This document shows positions 46,973 through 56,574 of a stretch of 64,000 nucleotides of DNA, piece after piece; the first letter of the stretch is position 1, and each line of letters starts with the position of its first letter. Below the pieces are notes generated by a model that did no database searches, was not told the origin of the DNA, and saw nothing but the letters and a program-made list of their open reading frames with translations. Origin of the DNA: Peptoniphilus grossensis ph5 (GTDB lineage: Bacteria; Bacillota; Clostridia; Tissierellales; Peptoniphilaceae). The DNA lies in NCBI RefSeq assembly GCF_000311825.1, contig NZ_HE978566.1, forward strand, positions 503,765 through 567,764. Direction: 5' to 3'. A program made the translations under genes and the position numbers.

Positions 46973-49900
46973 TTATTCTTCTTCAGAAAGACTTACATAA
47001 CTTGCATATCTTTCCTTAGCATTTTCTTCTGCAACTTCGTAAAGTTTTTCAGCTCTTTCAGGGAATAACTTCTTAAGTGAAGTGTATCTAACTTCTCCAT
47101 CTAGGAAGTCTCTGAAAGGTTTTGTAGGTTCTTTAGAATCTAAGATGAATGGATTCTTTCCTTCAGCCTTAAGTTCAGGGTTGAATCTGTATAGGTGCCA
47201 GTAGCCAGATTCTACAGCTTTCTTTTCTTCTTCAATTGAGAAGCCCATACCTACTCTAATACCGTGGTTGATACATGGTGCGTAAGCAATAACTAGTGAT
47301 GGTCCATCATAAGCTTCTGCTTCTTTAATAGCCTTAAATGCTTGATTCTTGTCAGCACCTAGAGCAATTTGTGCAACATATACATAACCATAAGTTGTAG
47401 CCATTAGACCTAAGTCTTTCTTCTTAGTTAACTTACCAGCTGCTGCGAATTGTGCAATTGCTGCTGTTGGTGTTGACTTAGAAGCTTGACCACCTGTATT
47501 AGAATATACTTCAGTATCAAGAACAAGAACATTAATGTTTTCACCAGATGCAAGAACATGGTCAAGTCCACCATATCCGATGTCGTATGCCCAACCGTCT
47601 CCACCGATGATCCATTGACTCTTCTTGATTAAGAATCTTTCAAGACCCTTTAGAGTATCAATAATTTCATCTGCTTTTTCGTTGCCGAATTTTTTGTCAA
47701 GAACTTTAAGAACTTTTGCACTTGCAGCCTTAGATGTCTTGTAGTCATCCTTGCCTTCAATCCAAGCCTTAAATGCTTCATTAGCATCCTTATCTACATT
47801 AAGTTCTACAAATTCTTTCATTAGATTTTCAATTCTATTTCTAGTTTGTTCTTGAGATACTGCCATACCATAACCGTATTCAGCATTATCTTCGAATAGT
47901 GAGTTAGCCCATGATGGTCCATTGCCACAGTCATCTGTGCAATATGGCATAGATGGTGCAGAGCCGCCCCAGATTGATGAACAACCAGTTGCGTTAGCAA
48001 TACTCATTCTATCTCCAAATAATTGTGTAACAAGTTTTACATATGGAGTTTCTCCACAACCTGCACAAGCTCCAGAGAATTCAAGATATGGAGTTTGGAA
48101 TTGAGAGTTCTTGAAGTTGTTTGGTTCAATATTTTCTTCTTTAGATTTAATGTGTTCAGAAGCATATTCCCAGTTAGCAGCTTGTACATCAATTTCATTT
48201 TCGAATGGTGACATTACAAGAGCTTTTTGTTTAGCAGGACATACTTGAGCACAGTTTCCACAACCAGTACAATCTAGTGGTGAAATTTGAATTCTATATT
48301 CGTAATCTTCAAGTCCCTTGCCGTTAGCTTTTTTAGTTTCAAATCCTTCAGGTGCATTTGCCTTTTCGTCTTTGTCAACTAAGAAAGGTCTGATAACAGC
48401 GTGAGGACATACTAATGAACATTGGTTACATTGGATACAGTTTTCAATCTTCCAGTGAGGAACATTTACAGCTATACCTCTCTTTTCGTAACGGCTTGTT
48501 CCAGATGGGAATGTTCCATCAGGCATATCAACGAAAGTAGAAACTGGAAGGTCGTTACCTTCTTGTCTATTCATTGGAATTAGGATGTTGTTGATAAAGT
48601 CAGGTGCTCCACTAATCTTGAAGTCCTTAGTAGTATCAGCATTTTTCCAAGATTCTTTTACTTCAACTTTTTTAAGAGCGCCAATTCCTTGATCTACAGC
48701 TGCGTAGTTCATTTTTACAATGTCGTCACCCTTAGCGCCGTAATCTTTAACAATAGCTTCTTTTAGAAGTTTAACAGCTTCGTCAATTGGAAGTACTTGA
48801 GAAAGGTTAAAGAATGCAGCTTGCATTACCATGTTAGTTCTTCCGCCAAGTCCAACTTCAGCAGCTATTTTTGTTGCGTTAATTGTGTAGAATTCAATTT
48901 CATTGTCTGCAATATATTTCTTCATATAACCTGGAAGATGTTCGTCAAGGTCGTCTTCGTCCCAAATAGTATTTAGTAAGAACTTTCCGCCTTTTTTAAG
49001 TCCTCTCAATAGGTCATAAGAATATACATAAGATTGTTTTGAACAAGAAATAAAATCAGTTTCAGTTAATAGATAAGTTGAAGTGATTCTGTTTTTTCCA
49101 AATCTCAAGTGAGACATTGTAACTCCACCAGATTTTTTGGAGTCATAGTCAAAGTATCCTTGAGCATACATATCAGTGTTATCACCAATAATCTTAATTG
49201 CTGATTTATTTGCACCAACTGTACCGTCAGATCCAAATCCCCAGAATTTACATCTAATTGTTCCTTCAGGTTCTGTAGTGATTTCTTCTTTAATTGGAAG
49301 TGATTTATGAGTTACATCATCAACAATGCCAATTGTGAAGTCATTTTTAGGTTCAGCTTCTTTAAGATTGTCATATACAGAAAGAATGTCTGTTGGGTTA
49401 GTGTCTTTAGAGCCTAGTCCATAAATACCACCAACTATAAGTGGTCTTTTGTCTGATTCGTAGAAGGCATCTCTTACATCTAAGTAAAGAGGTTGTCCTA
49501 CTGCTCCCTTTTCCTTAGTTCTATCAAGAACTGCAATTCTTTCTACAGTTTCAGGAATTGCGTCCATTAAGTGCTTAATAGAGAAAGGTCTGTATAGGTG
49601 AACTTTAACAAGTCCTGTCTTTTCTCCCTTAGCATTTAGATAATCTACAACTTCTTCGATTGTTTCTGTTACAGATCCCATAGCTACAATAATATCAGTT
49701 GCATCTTTAGCTCCATAATAGTTAAATAAGTTGTATTCTCTTCCAGTTAATTTAGAAATTTCTTTCATGTAATCTTCAGTAATACCAACGATATCTGTGT
49801 AGTATTTATTTGAAGCTTCAATTTCTTGGAAGTAAATATCAGGGTTTTGAGCAGTACCTCTAACTTGTGGTCCATTTGGATTTAAAGCTCTTTCTTTAAA

Positions 49901-50506
49901 GGCTTTAATTGCATCATGATCAACAAGTTTTGCTAGGTCGTCATAATTAAGTACTTCAATTTTTTGAACTTCGTGGGATGTTCTAAATCCATCAAAGAAG
50001 TGAACAAAAGGAACTCTACCTTTAATTGCAGATAAGTGAGCTACACCAGCTAAGTCCATTGCTTCTTGAACAGATCCAGATGCAAGAAGTGCAAATCCTG
50101 AAGCTCTAGATGCCATAACGTCTTGGTGATCACCAAAGATTGATAGTGCATGAGATGCTAGTGCTCTAGCTGCAACATGGAATACTCCTGGAAGTAATTC
50201 TCCTGCTATCTTATACATGTTAGGTAGCATAAGTAATAAACCTTGAGATGCTGTGTAAGTTGATGTAAGTGAACCAGCTTGTAGTGCACCGTGAACAGCT
50301 CCAGCAGCTCCTCCTTCTGATTGTAACTCCTTAACCAATACTTCTTGTCCGAAAATGTTTTTTCTTCCGTGAGAAGCCCAAGCATCAATGTGCTCAGCCA
50401 TTGGAGATGATGGAGTTATTGGGTAAATACAAGCAACATCAGAGAACGCATAAGCGACATGAGCGGCTGCTTCATTACCATCCATTGTTTTAAATGTTTT
50501 AGCCAT
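46973..50506 (-). CDS. nifJ: Pyruvate:ferredoxin (flavodoxin) oxidoreductase
   Basis: A 1177-aa single-chain enzyme that splits pyruvate to acetyl-CoA and CO2 with reduction of ferredoxin, the central fermentative step in anaerobes. Order of domains: pyruvate-binding N-terminus (YPITPSSPMAEHIDAWA), CoA-binding and linker regions, two [4Fe-4S] ferredoxin motifs (CIQCNQCSLVCPHAVIRP and CTGCGNCAQVCPAKQ), a TPP domain with ACAGCGETPYVKL (proximal cluster) and GGDGWAYDIGYGGLDHVLASG, and LDTEVYSNTGGQ. It is monocistronic, with its own promoter, operator-like dyads and terminator. Confidence 0.98.
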   Translation of the reverse strand: MAKTFKTMDGNEAAAHVAYAFSDVACIYPITPSSPMAEHIDAWASHGRKNIFGQEVLVKELQSEGGAAGAVHGALQAGSLTSTYTASQGLLLMLPNMYKIAGELLPGVFHVAARALASHALSIFGDHQDVMASRASGFALLASGSVQEAMDLAGVAHLSAIKGRVPFVHFFDGFRTSHEVQKIEVLNYDDLAKLVDHDAIKAFKERALNPNGPQVRGTAQNPDIYFQEIEASNKYYTDIVGITEDYMKEISKLTGREYNLFNYYGAKDATDIIVAMGSVTETIEEVVDYLNAKGEKTGLVKVHLYRPFSIKHLMDAIPETVERIAVLDRTKEKGAVGQPLYLDVRDAFYESDKRPLIVGGIYGLGSKDTNPTDILSVYDNLKEAEPKNDFTIGIVDDVTHKSLPIKEEITTEPEGTIRCKFWGFGSDGTVGANKSAIKIIGDNTDMYAQGYFDYDSKKSGGVTMSHLRFGKNRITSTYLLTETDFISCSKQSYVYSYDLLRGLKKGGKFLLNTIWDEDDLDEHLPGYMKKYIADNEIEFYTINATKIAAEVGLGGRTNMVMQAAFFNLSQVLPIDEAVKLLKEAIVKDYGAKGDDIVKMNYAAVDQGIGALKKVEVKESWKNADTTKDFKISGAPDFINNILIPMNRQEGNDLPVSTFVDMPDGTFPSGTSRYEKRGIAVNVPHWKIENCIQCNQCSLVCPHAVIRPFLVDKDEKANAPEGFETKKANGKGLEDYEYRIQISPLDCTGCGNCAQVCPAKQKALVMSPFENEIDVQAANWEYASEHIKSKEENIEPNNFKNSQFQTPYLEFSGACAGCGETPYVKLVTQLFGDRMSIANATGCSSIWGGSAPSMPYCTDDCGNGPSWANSLFEDNAEYGYGMAVSQEQTRNRIENLMKEFVELNVDKDANEAFKAWIEGKDDYKTSKAASAKVLKVLDKKFGNEKADEIIDTLKGLERFLIKKSQWIIGGDGWAYDIGYGGLDHVLASGENINVLVLDTEVYSNTGGQASKSTPTAAIAQFAAAGKLTKKKDLGLMATTYGYVYVAQIALGADKNQAFKAIKEAEAYDGPSLVIAYAPCINHGIRVGMGFSIEEEKKAVESGYWHLYRFNPELKAEGKNPFILDSKEPTKPFRDFLDGEVRYTSLKKLFPERAEKLYEVAEENAKERYASYVSLSEEE

Positions 50507-50521
50507 ATTTTCCTCCTATTA

Positions 50522-50553
50522 ATAATATAAACTAACCATACTGTTTATATTAT
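50522..50553. promoter_or_regulatory. Inverted repeat overlapping the nifJ -10 box (candidate operator)
   Basis: ATAATATAAAC and GTTTATATTAT form an 11-bp perfect dyad with a 10-nt spacer, overlapping five bases of the TATAAT box and the likely transcription start. Confidence 0.6.
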
Positions 50554-50577
50554 AGAACTTAATTTAAAAAATTTCAA
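50549..50577 (-). promoter_or_regulatory. nifJ promoter
   Basis: TTGAAA, 17 nt, TATAAT on the minus strand; the leader to the AGGAGG site is about 35 nt. Confidence 0.85.
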
Positions 50578-50619
50578 TAATATTGTTAATAAATGACTTT
50601 AAATATTTGAAAATGGCGA

Positions 50620-50641
50620 ATTATGAAAGATGTTTCATAAT
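50620..50641. promoter_or_regulatory. Perfect 22-bp palindrome upstream of the nifJ promoter
   Basis: ATTATGAAA and TTTCATAAT around GATG, about 45 bp upstream of the -35 box. It resembles a catabolite-responsive element in outer bases (TGAAAG..TTTCA) but lacks the central CG. Confidence 0.6.
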
Positions 50642-50686
50642 GTGGAATTATATTTTTTTTGTAAAATTTTTGTTAATCATTTATAA

Positions 50687-50718
50687 ATATAAATAAAAGA
50701 GCACTTACTTGTGCTCTT
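50687..50718 (-). terminator. Terminator of the aminopeptidase-uvrC-hprK run
   Basis: AAGAGCAC with GTGCTCTT (8 bp), 6-nt loop, followed by TTATTTATA on the minus strand, 7 nt after the hprK stop. Confidence 0.82.
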
Positions 50719-50724
50719 CAAATT

Positions 50725-51636
50725 TTACTTTAATTTTTTTAACATTCTCTCATTAAGAGCAGTAGCTGGATTGTAGCCCAATTCCTTTTGCTTATAATTC
50801 TTTGTAGCAACTTCAATAATAAGTGCAGTATGCCTACCTGGTTTTACTGGAATGTCAAACTTAACTACATCTATTCCCAAAATATTTTCATAATTATTGT
50901 CAAGTCCAAGTCTCTCATATTCTTTGGACTCATCCCAATCTTCTAAATTTACTACAACTTCTATTGCCTTTTCTTCCATGACAAAGCCTATGCCAAACAT
51001 TTTTTGAATGTCGATTATCCCTACTCCCCTAATTTCCATAAAATATTTTGTAATATCAGGAGATTTTCCTATTAATTTTTTGTCAATATTTTTTATGATT
51101 ACGGAGTCGTCAGAGATGAGCCTTGCACCATTGGAAATTAAATCAAGGGCAGTTTCACTCTTTCCAATTCCGCTTCTTCCTGTTATTAAAACACCAATGC
51201 CAGATATATCAAGTAAAACTCCGTGCATTCTTGTAGTTGGCGCCAGTGCCTCGTCTACTAAAGAAATTATTTTGCTAAATATTTTTGAAGTTGTGTCATG
51301 ACTTCTTATTATTGTGACATTGTATTTTTCTGCCAAAAATTTTGCTTGAGGAAAGATCATATTATTTCTAGAAAATACAACTACAGGTATGTTGTACTTA
51401 AATAATTTTTCCAAAGTCGAAAATTTTTCCTCATCATTCAATGAATTTATATAATGCCACTCCTGTGTGCCAATAAGCTGTATTCTATCTTTTACAAATT
51501 TTGAATAGTAGCCACAAAGTTGAAGACCTGGTCTATTGATGTCGCTGTTTTTAATTTCAATTTTATCGTAATCAGTTGATTTGTGAATAATTTCAAAATT
51601 TAGTTCCTCTACTATATATTTTAATTTAACTCCCAT
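50725..51636 (-). CDS. hprK: HPr kinase/phosphorylase
   Basis: The enzyme phosphorylates HPr at Ser46 and controls carbon catabolite repression. It has an N-terminal sugar-binding-like domain, RLQLTG-type block (RIQLIGTQEWHYI), Walker A ITGRSGIGKSETALDL, and the signature MEIRGVGIIDIQKMFG. The ATG follows AGGAGAG and overlaps the uvrC end by 11 nt, giving 303 aa; an upstream start would add 13 residues absent from the family. Presence of HprK implies a PTS/HPr system elsewhere. Confidence 0.95.
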   Translation of the reverse strand: MGVKLKYIVEELNFEIIHKSTDYDKIEIKNSDINRPGLQLCGYYSKFVKDRIQLIGTQEWHYINSLNDEEKFSTLEKLFKYNIPVVVFSRNNMIFPQAKFLAEKYNVTIIRSHDTTSKIFSKIISLVDEALAPTTRMHGVLLDISGIGVLITGRSGIGKSETALDLISNGARLISDDSVIIKNIDKKLIGKSPDITKYFMEIRGVGIIDIQKMFGIGFVMEEKAIEVVVNLEDWDESKEYERLGLDNNYENILGIDVVKFDIPVKPGRHTALIIEVATKNYKQKELGYNPATALNERMLKKLK

Positions 51637-53488
51637 TTTTTGCTCTCCTAAAATGTTCATAAATTGATTCTGCACTTTTTTCGTTCATTGACTCAACTTC
51701 CATAAGCTCCTGGATGCTTGCTTTTTTTATTTTGTCAATGGATTTAAAGTGTTTCAACAAATTTTCCTTTCGTTTTGGACCTATTAATTTTATATCGTCA
51801 AGCTCTGACTTAAACATTGTCTTGGACCTGAGATTTCTGTGATAATTTATTGCAAACCTGTGAGCTTCTTCTTGGATCTTGTAAATCATTTTATAGGCTC
51901 TGGAATTTAAATCAACATTAAATTCCTTATTGTTATAAATAATGCCACGAGTTCTGTGAAAGTCATCTTTGACAAGTCCACAAATTTCAATATTTAACTT
52001 CAATTTATCAAGAATTTCCTTTGCTGCATTTACTTGACCCTTGCCGCCATCCATCATTATAAGGTCTGGAAAATTTGAAAAGGAAGAATTTTTGTCCTCT
52101 TTCTTTTCTTCTACCCCTCTTCTAAATCTTCTTTCAATTACTTCCTTTAAACTTGAATAGTCATCTGGACCTATGACACTTTTTATCCTAAATTTTCTGT
52201 AGTCGCTCTTTTTTGCATCTCCATCTTCAAATACAACCATAGACCCAACAGATTCAACACCTGAAATATTTGAAATGTCATAGGCTTCAATTCGCCTTGG
52301 TCTTTCCTTTAGACCAATTAAATCTTTTATCTCTTCTAGTGCCAACCTATTTGATTCAGCACGCTTTTTGTACTTGTCTCCATACTTTTCAATCATGTCA
52401 AGGGCATTTCTCTTGACCATTCTCACTAATTCTTTTTTGTCGCCCTTTACCGGAACAGTTATGGTAACTTTATTGCCTCTCTTTTCACTTAGCCAATCTT
52501 CTAGCACCTTAATATCAATGGGCTTTTCTTCTATAATAATTTCCTTTGGAATATAGGATGCTCCAATGTAAAACTGTTTTAAAAATGAAGAAAAAATTTC
52601 CTCATAGCTGTCATTGTAATAGTCCCTTATCATATAATGCTCTCTGCCAATAATTTTTCCATTTCTAAAAAAGAAAATTTGGATTAAAACTTCGTCTATT
52701 CCCTTGGCAAGGGCGATTATGTCCTTGTCGTCGCGAGCTTCAGGATCACTTATAAGTTGTCTTTCCTTTAAGTACTCTAAATTTTTAATCCTGTCGCGAA
52801 TATCAGCAGCATTTTCATAATCAAGATTTCTCGAGTAATCCATCATTTTTTCATGAAGTTTATCTATTAATAGGTTGTCTGAACTTGAAAGAAAACTTAA
52901 GACTTCCTCTACCATGACATTATAATCTTGGTCCTTTACATTTCCTATGCAGGGTCCAAGGCATTTTCCAATGTAATAATTTAAACAAGGTCTATAATTT
53001 TTTTCTTCAACATTTTCTAAATTCAAATTGCAGGTCCTTAGAGGGTAGAGTCTCTCAAAGCTTTCGATTGATTCATTTACTGCAAAGACATCGGGATAGG
53101 GTCCAAAATACTTTGCCCCATCCTTTAAAATCCTTCTTGTCTTCATGACTCTTGGAAATCTCTCGTTGACCTTTACCTTGATGTAAGGATACTGCTTGTC
53201 GTCACGCAAGAGAATGTTATATTTTGGGAGATTGTCCTTAATTAAATTGGACTCAAGGACAAGGGACTCCACTTCATTTTCTACAATAATGTACTCAAAA
53301 TCATGAATTTTTGAGACCATGCTGGCAACTTTTTTGGAGGACTTTCCATAAGAGCCAAAGTATTGTCTCACTCTTTTTCTAAGAGACTTGGCCTTGCCAA
53401 CATAAATTATCTCATCTAATTCATTTTTCATAATATAAACTCCAGGTTTATCTGGAAGTTGGTCAAGCCTTTCTCTTAAATCTAACAA
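51626..53488 (-). CDS. uvrC: Excinuclease ABC subunit C
   Basis: A 620-aa nucleotide-excision repair nuclease: N-terminal GIY-YIG domain (GVYIMKN, YVGKAKSLRKRVRQYF), a Cys region (LRTCNLN, RPCLNYYIGKCLGPC), UVR motif (MMDYSRNLDYENAADIRDRI), C-terminal RNase H-like nuclease (RIEAYDISNISG, MDGGKGQVNAA) and a final HhH motif. Complete. It is followed by overlapping hprK. Confidence 0.97.
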   Translation of the reverse strand: MLDLRERLDQLPDKPGVYIMKNELDEIIYVGKAKSLRKRVRQYFGSYGKSSKKVASMVSKIHDFEYIIVENEVESLVLESNLIKDNLPKYNILLRDDKQYPYIKVKVNERFPRVMKTRRILKDGAKYFGPYPDVFAVNESIESFERLYPLRTCNLNLENVEEKNYRPCLNYYIGKCLGPCIGNVKDQDYNVMVEEVLSFLSSSDNLLIDKLHEKMMDYSRNLDYENAADIRDRIKNLEYLKERQLISDPEARDDKDIIALAKGIDEVLIQIFFFRNGKIIGREHYMIRDYYNDSYEEIFSSFLKQFYIGASYIPKEIIIEEKPIDIKVLEDWLSEKRGNKVTITVPVKGDKKELVRMVKRNALDMIEKYGDKYKKRAESNRLALEEIKDLIGLKERPRRIEAYDISNISGVESVGSMVVFEDGDAKKSDYRKFRIKSVIGPDDYSSLKEVIERRFRRGVEEKKEDKNSSFSNFPDLIMMDGGKGQVNAAKEILDKLKLNIEICGLVKDDFHRTRGIIYNNKEFNVDLNSRAYKMIYKIQEEAHRFAINYHRNLRSKTMFKSELDDIKLIGPKRKENLLKHFKSIDKIKKASIQELMEVESMNEKSAESIYEHFRRAKNGS

Positions 53489-55246
53489 TTATCTACTAAC
53501 CTCTTTCGTCGATTCTCTTAAATAATCTAAAACTTCTCCATGTAAATGTGGACTTAACTTATCAAAAACTTCTCTGTGATAAGAATTTAAAACCTCTATC
53601 TGCCTATCTGTAAGTAAATTTACATCAATTGCCTTGAGTTCAAAGGGACAAAAAGAAATTGTCTTAAACTTATTAAAGACTGAGTCATGAGTTTCGCAGT
53701 CAAAGACCACCCTCATGATGTTTTCAATTCTTATACCATGCTTATTTTCCTTGTAGACACCAGGCTCATTGGAGACGATCATGTTTTCCTCCATCCTAAC
53801 AGCTGGGTCTCTTGGAGAAATTCTGTGTGGTCCTTCATGAACTGAAAGGACAAAGCCAATTCCATGACCTGTACCGCACTTGTAGTCCATCCTGTCTTGC
53901 CACAAGGCATATCTGGCAATGCCATCTAAGGCTAAATCATAAGTTCCCTTTATAAATACTGCGTCCATTAAATCTATGTGACTCTTTAAAGTCATTGTGT
54001 AGTCGTGAATTTCTTCCTCTGTAAGGTCTCCCATGGCAATAGTTCTTGTTATATCTGTTGTCCCAGAATAGTATTGTCCACCTGAATCCACAAGGTAAAA
54101 TCCCCTTGACTCAATTACAGCTTGGTCCTCTTCTCTGGCATGATAGTGCATCATGGCTGCATTTTTTCCATAGGCAGAAATCGTATCAAAGGAATTTGAA
54201 ATGTAAAGTGGATCTTCTGCACGCATAGAGTCAAGCATCATAGCTGCATCATATTCGCCAATTTTATTTTTTGCATTTTCCTTTAACCAGTAGATGAACT
54301 TAAATAAAATTGCTCCATCCCTTATATAAGTATCTTCAAGATTTTTTATTTCAGTTGCATTTTTTATTACCTTTAAATTTTCTGAAATATTATTGCCAAA
54401 AATTATTTCATTTTTTTCGCAGATGCCCTTATAAATTTTTTCGTTAATTGAGTTTGGATCTAGATAAATTTTTCTTTCTTCATAATTTTTTAGATAATCA
54501 TAAAATTCTGAGTAATCTCTTAATTCAACAAAATCTGCAATTTCTCTTTCAATCTTTTTAGTCTTTTCTCTGTCAGTAAATAGAATTACCTTTTCAGCTT
54601 CTATAATCATAAAGGAAATTAGAACTGGCGTGTCCTTTATATCCATGCCGCGAATATTAAGAGTCCAGGCAATGTCAACAAGTGAAGAAACTATAGTCAT
54701 GTCAGCTTTTTTATCTCTTAAAATTTTTCTAATTTCAGAAACTTTTTCTCTTGCAGACTTTCCTGCATACTTTTCGTCAAGCAAAAATGCATCATCCTTT
54801 GGAAGAGGATACCTGTCTTTCCAAAGGTCAAAAATTAAATCTGCATCAACAATTTTTACATTTTTATCTTTTAATTTCTCTTCCAAAGATGAAAAACTTT
54901 GGTGAGAAAAATATTCTGCATTTAAAGCAAGAGTCATGCCTTCTTTAATATTCTCACTTATCCAATCACTGTAGTTTAAAACACCAACTTGACCTTCTTT
55001 TTGAAGTTCAAAGCCAAAATCTTTTATTTCTTTTGTAGCTTGGATGAAGTACCTACCGTCAGTCCAAAGATATGCCTCGTCTATGGTTATGACAGCAGTT
55101 CCTTGTGAACCAGTAAAGCCTGTGACAAATTCCCTCTCCTTATAAAAATCTGGAAGGTATTCAGATCCATGGGGGTCCTTTGACGGAATAATATAAAAAT
55201 CTATATTTTTTTCTTTCATTATATTTCTAATTTCATTTAAAATCAC
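53489..55246 (-). CDS. Xaa-Pro aminopeptidase (M24B, large three-domain form)
   Basis: The 585-aa cytoplasmic peptidase frees N-terminal residues before proline. It has two creatinase-like N-terminal domains (GSEYLPDFYKEREFVTGFTGS) and a pita-bread catalytic domain with metal ligands in YLVDSGGQYYSGTTDITR (two Asp), GTGHGIGFVLSVHEGP (His), NEPGVY (Glu) and GIRIENI (Glu). I take a GTG start 9 nt after AGGA; a longer reading would add 26 hydrophobic residues with no family counterpart. The stop codon abuts uvrC. Confidence 0.9.
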   Translation of the reverse strand: MILNEIRNIMKEKNIDFYIIPSKDPHGSEYLPDFYKEREFVTGFTGSQGTAVITIDEAYLWTDGRYFIQATKEIKDFGFELQKEGQVGVLNYSDWISENIKEGMTLALNAEYFSHQSFSSLEEKLKDKNVKIVDADLIFDLWKDRYPLPKDDAFLLDEKYAGKSAREKVSEIRKILRDKKADMTIVSSLVDIAWTLNIRGMDIKDTPVLISFMIIEAEKVILFTDREKTKKIEREIADFVELRDYSEFYDYLKNYEERKIYLDPNSINEKIYKGICEKNEIIFGNNISENLKVIKNATEIKNLEDTYIRDGAILFKFIYWLKENAKNKIGEYDAAMMLDSMRAEDPLYISNSFDTISAYGKNAAMMHYHAREEDQAVIESRGFYLVDSGGQYYSGTTDITRTIAMGDLTEEEIHDYTMTLKSHIDLMDAVFIKGTYDLALDGIARYALWQDRMDYKCGTGHGIGFVLSVHEGPHRISPRDPAVRMEENMIVSNEPGVYKENKHGIRIENIMRVVFDCETHDSVFNKFKTISFCPFELKAIDVNLLTDRQIEVLNSYHREVFDKLSPHLHGEVLDYLRESTKEVSR

Positions 55247-55292
55247 AAAATCACATCCTAAGTCATATATTATCACAAGGATAAATTTGAGC

Positions 55293-55336
55293 AAAGAAAA
55301 AAGTCCGGTGAAATAATTTTCCACTGAACTTTCTTG
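55293..55336 (-). repeat. Terminator-like dispersed hairpin, copy 1
   Basis: On the minus strand AAGTTCAGTG pairs with CACCGGACTT across the loop GAAAATTATTT, followed by TTTTTTC. It lies downstream of the 190-aa membrane gene and acts as its likely terminator. It shares most bases, loop included, with copies at about 56.5 and 59.2 kb. Confidence 0.8.
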
Positions 55337-55357
55337 TCTTTATAAATTTTTAATTTA

Positions 55358-55930
55358 CTAAATTTTTTCGACAATTAAATTAATAAATTTTTCATTGCCC
55401 TTAATTGGCAAATAAATTTCATCTTTTTGAAATTTTAATAGAGCATACTTATTGCCAAAAATAGTTTTATTTTTAAAGTCCACAAGATCCTTTCTTTCAT
55501 AAGTTTTATTGTTAAAAATTACTTTATCATCCTTTATGACAATTCTCTTGAGCATTAAATCAAGGAAAACAAAAGTAATTATTAATAAAAGACAACTTTT
55601 CATTAAATTTTCATAAGACATTAGTAATGACAATAATTCACGAGAAATATTTTCATTGATATTTTCTGCAAAATTTAGAACCATATCTCTAATTTGTGGG
55701 AATAAAAATTTTGAAAAACTTATTTTATAGCCAGCTCTTAGAGCATCAAAAAGGCAGCCCATAAATTTCATAGCAAAGTAAAGCCATATTAAAATGCAAA
55801 ATAATGCAAAAAACAAATAAAGTGGATTTAAATTGTTGTAAATTTTATCTTGATTGTATTTTCTAGTTCTTTTCTTTACTCTAAAATTTAAAAGCAAAAT
55901 CATAAAGCAAATAAAAACAATAAATTCCAT
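55358..55930 (-). CDS. Small membrane protein of unknown function (190 aa)
   Basis: I do not recognise this protein. It has three hydrophobic segments (about residues 2-16, 37-62 and 110-127) with a basic KKRTRKYNQDK stretch after the first, and a C-terminal cytoplasmic-looking domain (about 128-190) made of short strands (VIKDDKVIFNNKTYERKDLVDF, split by turns), reminiscent of a small PH-like fold; that resemblance is only by eye. It is the last gene in the accessory minus-strand block, 48 nt after the 127-aa gene. Confidence 0.65.
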   Translation of the reverse strand: MEFIVFICFMILLLNFRVKKRTRKYNQDKIYNNLNPLYLFFALFCILIWLYFAMKFMGCLFDALRAGYKISFSKFLFPQIRDMVLNFAENINENISRELLSLLMSYENLMKSCLLLIITFVFLDLMLKRIVIKDDKVIFNNKTYERKDLVDFKNKTIFGNKYALLKFQKDEIYLPIKGNEKFINLIVEKI

Positions 55931-55978
55931 TATTTCGCCTCTTCTTAAATCTATGAACTTTATTATTAAAATAAAATT

Positions 55979-56362
55979 TTATTTAAAATCCTTTGGCTCG
56001 CCGTAAAAGGTTATTGCATTTGATTCCTTTTCAAATTTAATTACCTTATCCTCTGAAATGGCAAAATAAAAGGTCTTTCCATTTAAAAAAATATATTTGT
56101 TGAAGTTGTTGTCTTCTAGTTTGTATATCCTCTTGTCTTCATCCTCTTTAAAATTGCCTTTCTCTATAAGGCTTCCATTACAAAAGATATAATAGACATT
56201 TTTCTCACTATCAAAAGACATTGAATAAAAGTCTCCATTGGAATGCACATAAGTCCCTTTCAAGAGAGGAACCATGGGCTCTTGCTTTAAAATAATTGTA
56301 GAACACAAGAGAATAATATTAAGAACAATTGAAATTTTAAAAAGTAAGTTTTTTTTATTCAT
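55979..56362 (-). CDS. Membrane-tethered small protein of unknown function (127 aa)
   Basis: Not recognised. An N-terminal hydrophobic segment (about residues 8-25) is followed by about 95 residues of alternating short strands (GTYVHSNGDFYSMSFD, YYIFCNGSLIEKG, YIFLNGKTFYFAI), which suggests an extracytoplasmic beta barrel or sandwich. There is one Cys in the domain and one in the anchor; no lipobox is visible. The ribosome site is AAAAGGGGG. Confidence 0.65.
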   Translation of the reverse strand: MNKKNLLFKISIVLNIILLCSTIILKQEPMVPLLKGTYVHSNGDFYSMSFDSEKNVYYIFCNGSLIEKGNFKEDEDKRIYKLEDNNFNKYIFLNGKTFYFAISEDKVIKFEKESNAITFYGEPKDFK

Positions 56363-56520
56363 TAGAAAAATCCCCCTTTTTATTTTAGCAATAAGCTTAT
56401 TATTACTTTTTCAAATTATATAATTGACGTTTTATTTATTCGATTTCTTACCTTTTTCTTAATCAATCATAACAGTTTTTTCAACCTTAATATATAAAAT
56501 TACTTTATCTTTGTAAATCA

Positions 56521-56560
56521 TTAAAAAGATCGGTGAAATGATTTTCCACATAACTTTCTT
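56521..56560 (-). repeat. Terminator-like dispersed hairpin, copy 2 (degenerate)
   Basis: Shares CGGTGAAAT-ATTTTCCAC and AACTTTCTT with the other copies (read on the plus strand), but three stem positions no longer pair. It lies just after the 76-aa gene, between that gene and the 127-aa gene. Confidence 0.65.
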
Positions 56561-56574
56561 ATTTTTCAATTTTC

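Noticed and set aside
53489..55324. Longer aminopeptidase with a hydrophobic N-terminus (membrane-anchored form)
   Set aside because: The extra 26 residues lack a ribosome site and family counterpart; a GTG after AGGA gives the normal N-terminus.
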